DNA of 64,000 nucleotides from NCBI RefSeq assembly GCF_050003625.1, contig NC_134397.1, forward strand, positions 201,244,899-201,308,898, in the 5' to 3' direction. Origin of the DNA: Haematobia irritans. Taxonomy: Eukaryota; Arthropoda; Insecta; Diptera; Muscidae. Each line of letters opens with the position of its first letter. Within the stretch, counting starts at the first letter, position 1. Below are positions 58,858 to 64,000 of this stretch, in pieces. A program made the translations under genes and the position numbers. The notes under the pieces were generated by a model that saw only the letters and a list, made by a program, of their open reading frames with translations, was not told where the DNA came from and did no database searches.

Positions 58858-61800
58858 TATTTTTTTTTAATTTTACCTTTCGCCTTGGATGGAGAATGGA
58901 ACCATGCATTTGTAAGCCAACACACTATCCACTGAGTTATGTAGCTGTTATTGTCATCAATAGACAATTATCCATATAAGTTATATTTATATAGCATAGC
59001 TTGCGGCGCCACGAGCCGACTAAACAAACTTTAGTTAACAGAAACATACATTTACTTGGGCACCATGGAGCAGTGGTTGCTATGTCCGCCTTACATACCA
59101 ATGGTACTGGGTTCGATCCCTGCTTCGACCGAACACTAAAAAGTTTTTTTTTTTGTTTACATATATTCCAGATTTGTTCGGAAGATTCTGAAAAGGTGTT
59201 AAATTTTTACTATGAAACTGTAAAATGTGTTTTATTAAAAACTTAAAGTCAGAAAAGAACTGTGCTTGATATAAACGAAATGGACTGTGTTGTTGTTATT
59301 GAAAAAATAACAAGTAAGGAAAGTCTAAAGTCGGGCGGGGCCGACTATATTATACCCTGCACAACTTTGTAGATCTAAATTTTCGATACCATATCTCATC
59401 CGTCAAATGTGTTGGGAGCTATATATAAAGGTTTGTCCCAAATACATACATTTTAATATCACTCGATTTGGGCCGAATTATATAGACTTCTACAAAATCT
59501 ATAGACTCAAAATTTAAGTTGGCTAATGAACTAGGGTGGAACACAATTTTAGTAAAAAACCAGTAAGGAAAGTCTAAAGTCGGGCGGGGCCGACTATATT
59601 ATACCCTGCACCACTTTGTAGATCTAAAATTTGGATACCATATCACATCCGTCAAATGTGTTGGGGCTATATATAAAGGTTTGTCCCAAATACATACATT
59701 TAAATATCACTCGATCTGGACAGAATTTGATAGACTTCTACAAAATCTATAGACTCAAAATTTAAGTCAGCTAATGCACTAGGGTGGAACACAATGTTAG
59801 TAAAAAAAATATGGGAAACATTTAAATCTGGAGCAATTTTAAGAAAACTTCGCAAAAGTTTATTTATGATTTATCGCTCGATATATATGCATTAGAAGTT
59901 AAGGAAAAATAGAGTCATTTTTACAACTTTTCGACTAAACAGTGGCGATTTTACATGGAAAATGTTGGTATTTTGACCATTTTTGTCGAAATCAGAAAAC
60001 ATATATATGGGAGCTATATCTAAATCTGAACCGATTTCAACCAAATTTGGCACGCATAGCAACAATGCTAATTCAACCCCTTGTGCAAAATTTCATCTAA
60101 ATCGGAGTTAAAAATTGGCCTCTATGGTCATATGAGTGTAAATCGGGCGAAAGCTATATATGGGAGCTATATCTAAATCTGAACCGATTTCAACCAAATT
60201 TGGCACGCATAGCTACAATGCTAATTCTACTCCCTGTGCAAAATTTCAACTCAATCGGAGCAAAAACTTGGCCTCTGTGGTCATATGAGTGTAAATCGGG
60301 CGAAAGCTATATATGGGAGCTATATCTAAATCTGAACCGATTTCAACCAAATTTGACACGCATAGCTACAATGCTAATTCTACTCCCTGTGCAAAATTTC
60401 AACTAAATCGGAGCAAAAAATTGGCCTCTGTGGTCATATGAGTGTAAATCGGGCGAAAGCTATATATGGGAGCTATATCTAAATCTGAACCGATTTGGCT
60501 GATATTTTGCAAGTTTTTCGAGACTCATAAAATATTCGGATGTACGGAATTTGAGGAAGATCGGTTGATATACACGCCAATCATGACCAGATCGGTGAAA
60601 AATATATATGGCAGCTATATCTAAATCTGAACCGATTTTTTCCAAAATCAATAGGGATTGTCTTTGAGCCGAAACAGGACCCTATACCAAATTTTAGGAC
60701 GATCGGACTAAAACTGCGAGCTGTACTTTGCACACAAAAATACATCAACAGACAGACAGACAGACGGACAGACAGACAGACAGACAGACGGACATCGCTA
60801 AATCGACTCAGAATTTAATTCTAAGACGATCGGTATACTAAACGATGGGTCTCAGACTTTTCCTTCTTGGCGTTACATACAAATGCACAAACTTATTATA
60901 CCCTGTACCACAGTAGTGGTGAAGGGTATAAAAATATGGGAAACATTTAAATCTGAAGCAATTTTAAGGAAACTTCGCAAAAGTTTATTTATGATTTATC
61001 GCTCGATATATATGTATTAGAAGTTTAGGAAAATTAGTCATTTTTACAACTTTTCGACTAAGCAGTGGCGATTTTACAAGGAAAATGTTGGTCGAAATCA
61101 GAAAAACATATATATGGGAGCTATATCTAAATCTGAACCGATGTCAACCAAATTTGGCACGCATAGCTACAATGCTAATTCTACTCCCTGTGCAAAATTT
61201 CAACTAAATCGGAGCGAAAAATTGGCCTCTGTGGTCATATGAGTGTAAATCGGGCGAAAGCAATATATGGGAGATATATCTAAATCTGAACCGATTTCAA
61301 CCAAATTTGGCACGTATAGCTACAATGCTAATTCTACTCCCTGTGCAAAATTTCAACTAAATCGGTGTTAAAAATTGGCCTCTGTGGTCATATGAGTGTA
61401 AATCGGGTGAAAGCTATGTATGGGAGCTATATCTAAATCTGAACCGATTTCAACCAAATTTGGCACGCATAGCTACAATGCTAATTATACTCCCTGTGCA
61501 AAATTTCAAATCGGAGCAAAAAAATTGGCCTCTGTGGTCATTTGAGTGTAAATCGGGCGAAAGCTATATATGGAAGCTATATCTAAATCTGAACCGATTT
61601 GGCTGATATTTTGCAAGTTTTTTGAGACTCGTAAAATATTCGGATGTACGGAATTTTAGGAAGACCGGTTCATATACTCGCCAATTATGCCCAGATCGGT
61701 GAAAAATATATATGGCAGCTATATCTAAATATGAACAGATTTTTTCCAAAATCAATAGGGATCGTCTTTGAGCCGAAACAGGACCCTACACCAAATTTTA

Positions 61801-62085
61801 GGATAATCGGACTAAACCTGCGAGCTGTACTTTGCACACAAAAATACATCAACAGACAGACGGACAGACAGACGGACATCGCTAAATCCTTCTTGGCGTT
61901 ACATACAAATGCACAAACTTATTATACCCTGTACCACAGTAGTGGTGAAGGGTATACAAATTTTGTAACAAACGAATTTTTTGGTGATAAAAGTTTAAAA
62001 GTTTCGAAGAAATTCAAAAAACTCTAACAGAAGAAAAACGTTTTCGGTGCACGTTTTCCAAACGTTCTGTTTTTTTCTTTGCGTG
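58857..62085 (-). mobile_element. Element D copy split by tandem B units
   Basis: D pieces 58857-59310 and 61958-62085 are contiguous in the intact element (18716-19311 in reverse). Both tRNA-like modules are present (58875-58940 and 59062-59135). The right end is TTTTTTTCTTTGCGTG at 62085. The left part beyond module 2 is lost at the junction with the truncated LINE. The insertion point is inside an A-run (AATAA|AAA), T-T on the other strand, with no duplication. Confidence 0.8.
59311..61957 (-). mobile_element. Tandem Helentron-like family B units, reversed
   Basis: From the left: two 3' terminal modules (ends CAAGTAAGGAAAGTC at 59311 and CAGTAAGGAAAGTC near 59560, ~249 bp apart). Then a body with four ~152-bp units and a head hairpin at about 60895-60931, then a second body with its own head at 61921-61957. 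Simple GACA/GACG tracts lie at 60755-60795 and 61855-61878. This mirrors 7009-10187, with bodies repeated without a 3' end between them and 3' ends repeated without bodies. Confidence 0.75.
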
Positions 62086-63626
62086 CTGACGCTCAAATTT
62101 TGAATTCGTTGGTCGAAATTTTCGGAAAGAAAGAATTATTTTTTATATCGAATTCTTGTGCTCTGCAACGCTTACGCTTCGATAATTCCCAGAACTCAGT
62201 GCCTTTTAAAAATTTCCTTATTTGTTTCCAGTCCCTGTTTCGAATCTGGGTCAGGTAACGGCATGTTTCTATAATTCGTCTATAAATTAGACATAAATAT
62301 ATACCAAAAAACGTTACAACCATAGTCTTATAATAACTGTGTAATCTTCTTATATTATTTTCCCTATAACAGCTACATATCCATAAAAAACACTGAATTT
62401 TAAATCTAGTTAGAGCTGTATTTACATGTAAAGTTTATGTGTTTTTGTGCTAACATCAGAAACTAGTAGAATGATTTAATTAGCACTTGTATCATAATTT
62501 CATATCACGCTCAAAGTCATTAACCTTAAATGTGAACAAAAGTTGCACAAGATCTCTAAAGAAACAATCGTTATTACTTCATAACCTACTACGATTAAGC
62601 GTTAGGCAATAACGTTGCCATAGATTACTGTTCACCAAGAACTCTTTGTGGCATGGTCAAGAACCATAAGAGAATCTGAGCCATGTATACAAATTCGGAA
62701 AACCAGTTTCTTGACACAAATCTACAGGCAGTGTCATCCGAGTTAAATGTTTTCTTTTTTTTTTTTTTGTTACTCGATTTGATCACCCTGCAATTAATGA
62801 TGGCAATATTCGATACAATGGCAATAAAGACAGAGGTTTTAAGGGTCATCGTTTTTATTTGTTTCAATATGGAAATCTTTGATTTAGTCCCATTCTCAAC
62901 GTCCTATACTCTAATATGGACTACGTGATTAAAAACTGATTTTTGTTCACCCACCCCATATGAACATAGCGAATACTTTAAACCAGTCAAGTTGGTTAGC
63001 CCATGTGTGGCTTTAAAGACAATTTTACCAAAAACAAAAAAAAAACTTATTTAACAATGGCTTTGAACTTTTTACAAGAAAAATCTTTACAACAAAACCC
63101 CAAAAAAACAAAACAACGAAAATAAAGTCAACATGACCTATATTTCGTTCTTGTCATTCACCTTTGGCAACTTCCCCCACTTTTGATTGTTTTTAATGAC
63201 TTTCCGTCATTTCCATTCCAAATGAGAGACAGAGGCATTACCGTGTTGTATATGCATACCCATGAATATGGAAATATCACTTTCATTTATTTAAATAAAC
63301 AAAAATATATTCCAAACGATAATCGTCGTATACTGATTGATTCACTTTCTAACTAACCATGGTTACTACAACAACACCTCTATGTGGGGGACAACTGCTG
63401 CCAAAGTGACGACAACAAAGTACATTGATATAGTGTGACAACGAAAAAAACTAAAAAACCAAAACAGTCAACAAATTAATTTTGTTCCAAAACTGGGTCC
63501 AAAAAAAAGGGGGAAGACAAATAATTTCAATAACCTTTAAAGTACCAAAATTGCTGCACTGTGGCTTTAAAATAAAAATTTAAAAAATTATTTTCTCCAA
63601 AATTGAACAAAAAACATTGTTTACCA
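62086..63626. other. No recognised gene
   Basis: AT-rich and apparently single-copy in this window. Frames of 76-81 codons at 62093-62928 overlap on both strands and lack family motifs. Confidence 0.45.
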
Positions 63627-63850
63627 TTTGTGTTTCGCTGTAAGGAAGTTTGTTTGAAAGAAAATCATATAGTTTTTTGTGATAAACGTCGATTCTTTTG
63701 CAGAATGTGAAAACAATTTCATAAAGACTAACTCAAAAAATAAAATATATATTTTTTAATCTTTTGGCTAATTGCATCTCGCCCTCACATCTTTTTCACC
63801 CCCATGATGTTAATTTAATTTTTGCCTTCCTGTTTTATAATATTATTCAA
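63627..63850 (-). repeat. Element D fragment
   Basis: TTTCGCTGTAAGGAAGTTTG, TTGTGATAAACGTCGATTCT, ATTTCATAAAGACTAACTCA and TGGCTAATTGCATCTCGCCC match the reverse of 19390-19560. The last 150 bases of the window (63851-64000) hold only AACAAA/TTTGTTG-type low-complexity words. Confidence 0.7.
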
Positions 63851-64000
63851 TTTTGTACATATTTTATAATTTTTGAGCTAACAATAAATTGTAGTTACAG
63901 AAAATTTTTTAGTTCAACAAATTTTTTGTTGATATAACAAAATGTTTGTTGATGTAACAAAATTGGTTGCTAAAGTGACTAAAATCGTAATTGTATTTAC

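Noticed and set aside
62625..62928. Hydrophobic frames on both strands, considered as a chemoreceptor remnant
   Set aside because: No receptor motif could be recognised, and the frames overlap a poly-T run. Hydrophobicity is expected from AT-rich sequence.

Overview
The window looks like repeat-dense, AT-rich chromosomal DNA from a higher fly. A calyptrate or muscid (house fly, stable fly or horn fly type) is my best guess, based on familiarity with the repeat families rather than on a search. No complete host protein-coding gene, rRNA or functional tRNA can be supported. Almost every long open frame belongs to a transposon or is read through a tandem repeat.

Layout, left to right. 1-1335 is featureless. 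1336-1898 is a transposon with CCCAGC ends. 1991-2468 holds tRNA-derived SINE copies. 2590-6768 is one old element (here called D) cut apart by four later insertions. 7009-10187 is a head-to-tail series of Helentron-like 'B' units ending in three tandem copies of the 3' terminus. 11448-14443, 27528-30020, 36451-37555, 45372-47827 and 50085-53450 are arrays of a 29-bp palindromic minisatellite. 15417-17262 holds pieces of a related 'C' family. 17266-25929 is a single B element opened up by expanded (TA)n tracts. Those tracts carry an N-terminally truncated mariner/ITm transposase gene, a complete D element and a full-length LINE with two intact ORFs. 30080-35167 is a second nest: a CCCAGC element, two inverted ~490-bp repeats around a dead mariner, and a 1657-bp element with CACAGTG ends and 5-bp duplications (Transib-like) inside another D copy. 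37563-39885 is a reversed 'A' element carrying a SINE with a clean 12-bp target duplication. 40151-40720 is a short hAT element with an 8-bp duplication. 55360-58855 is a 5'-truncated, frameshifted copy of the same LINE. 58857-62085 is a D copy split by tandem B units.

How the parts work together. The intact LINE (endonuclease, reverse transcriptase and RNase H on one ORF) ends in a 3' segment that is almost identical to the tail of the SINEs, and both finish in CCTAA repeats. This suggests the LINE machinery mobilises the SINE. A, B and C share a 5' hairpin head, an internal tandem repeat, a GC-rich 3' hairpin and an ACTTG end at T-T targets, as expected of non-autonomous Helentron (HINE/DINE-like) elements. 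The only unassigned frame with coding-like composition is on the minus strand at 43234-43719.
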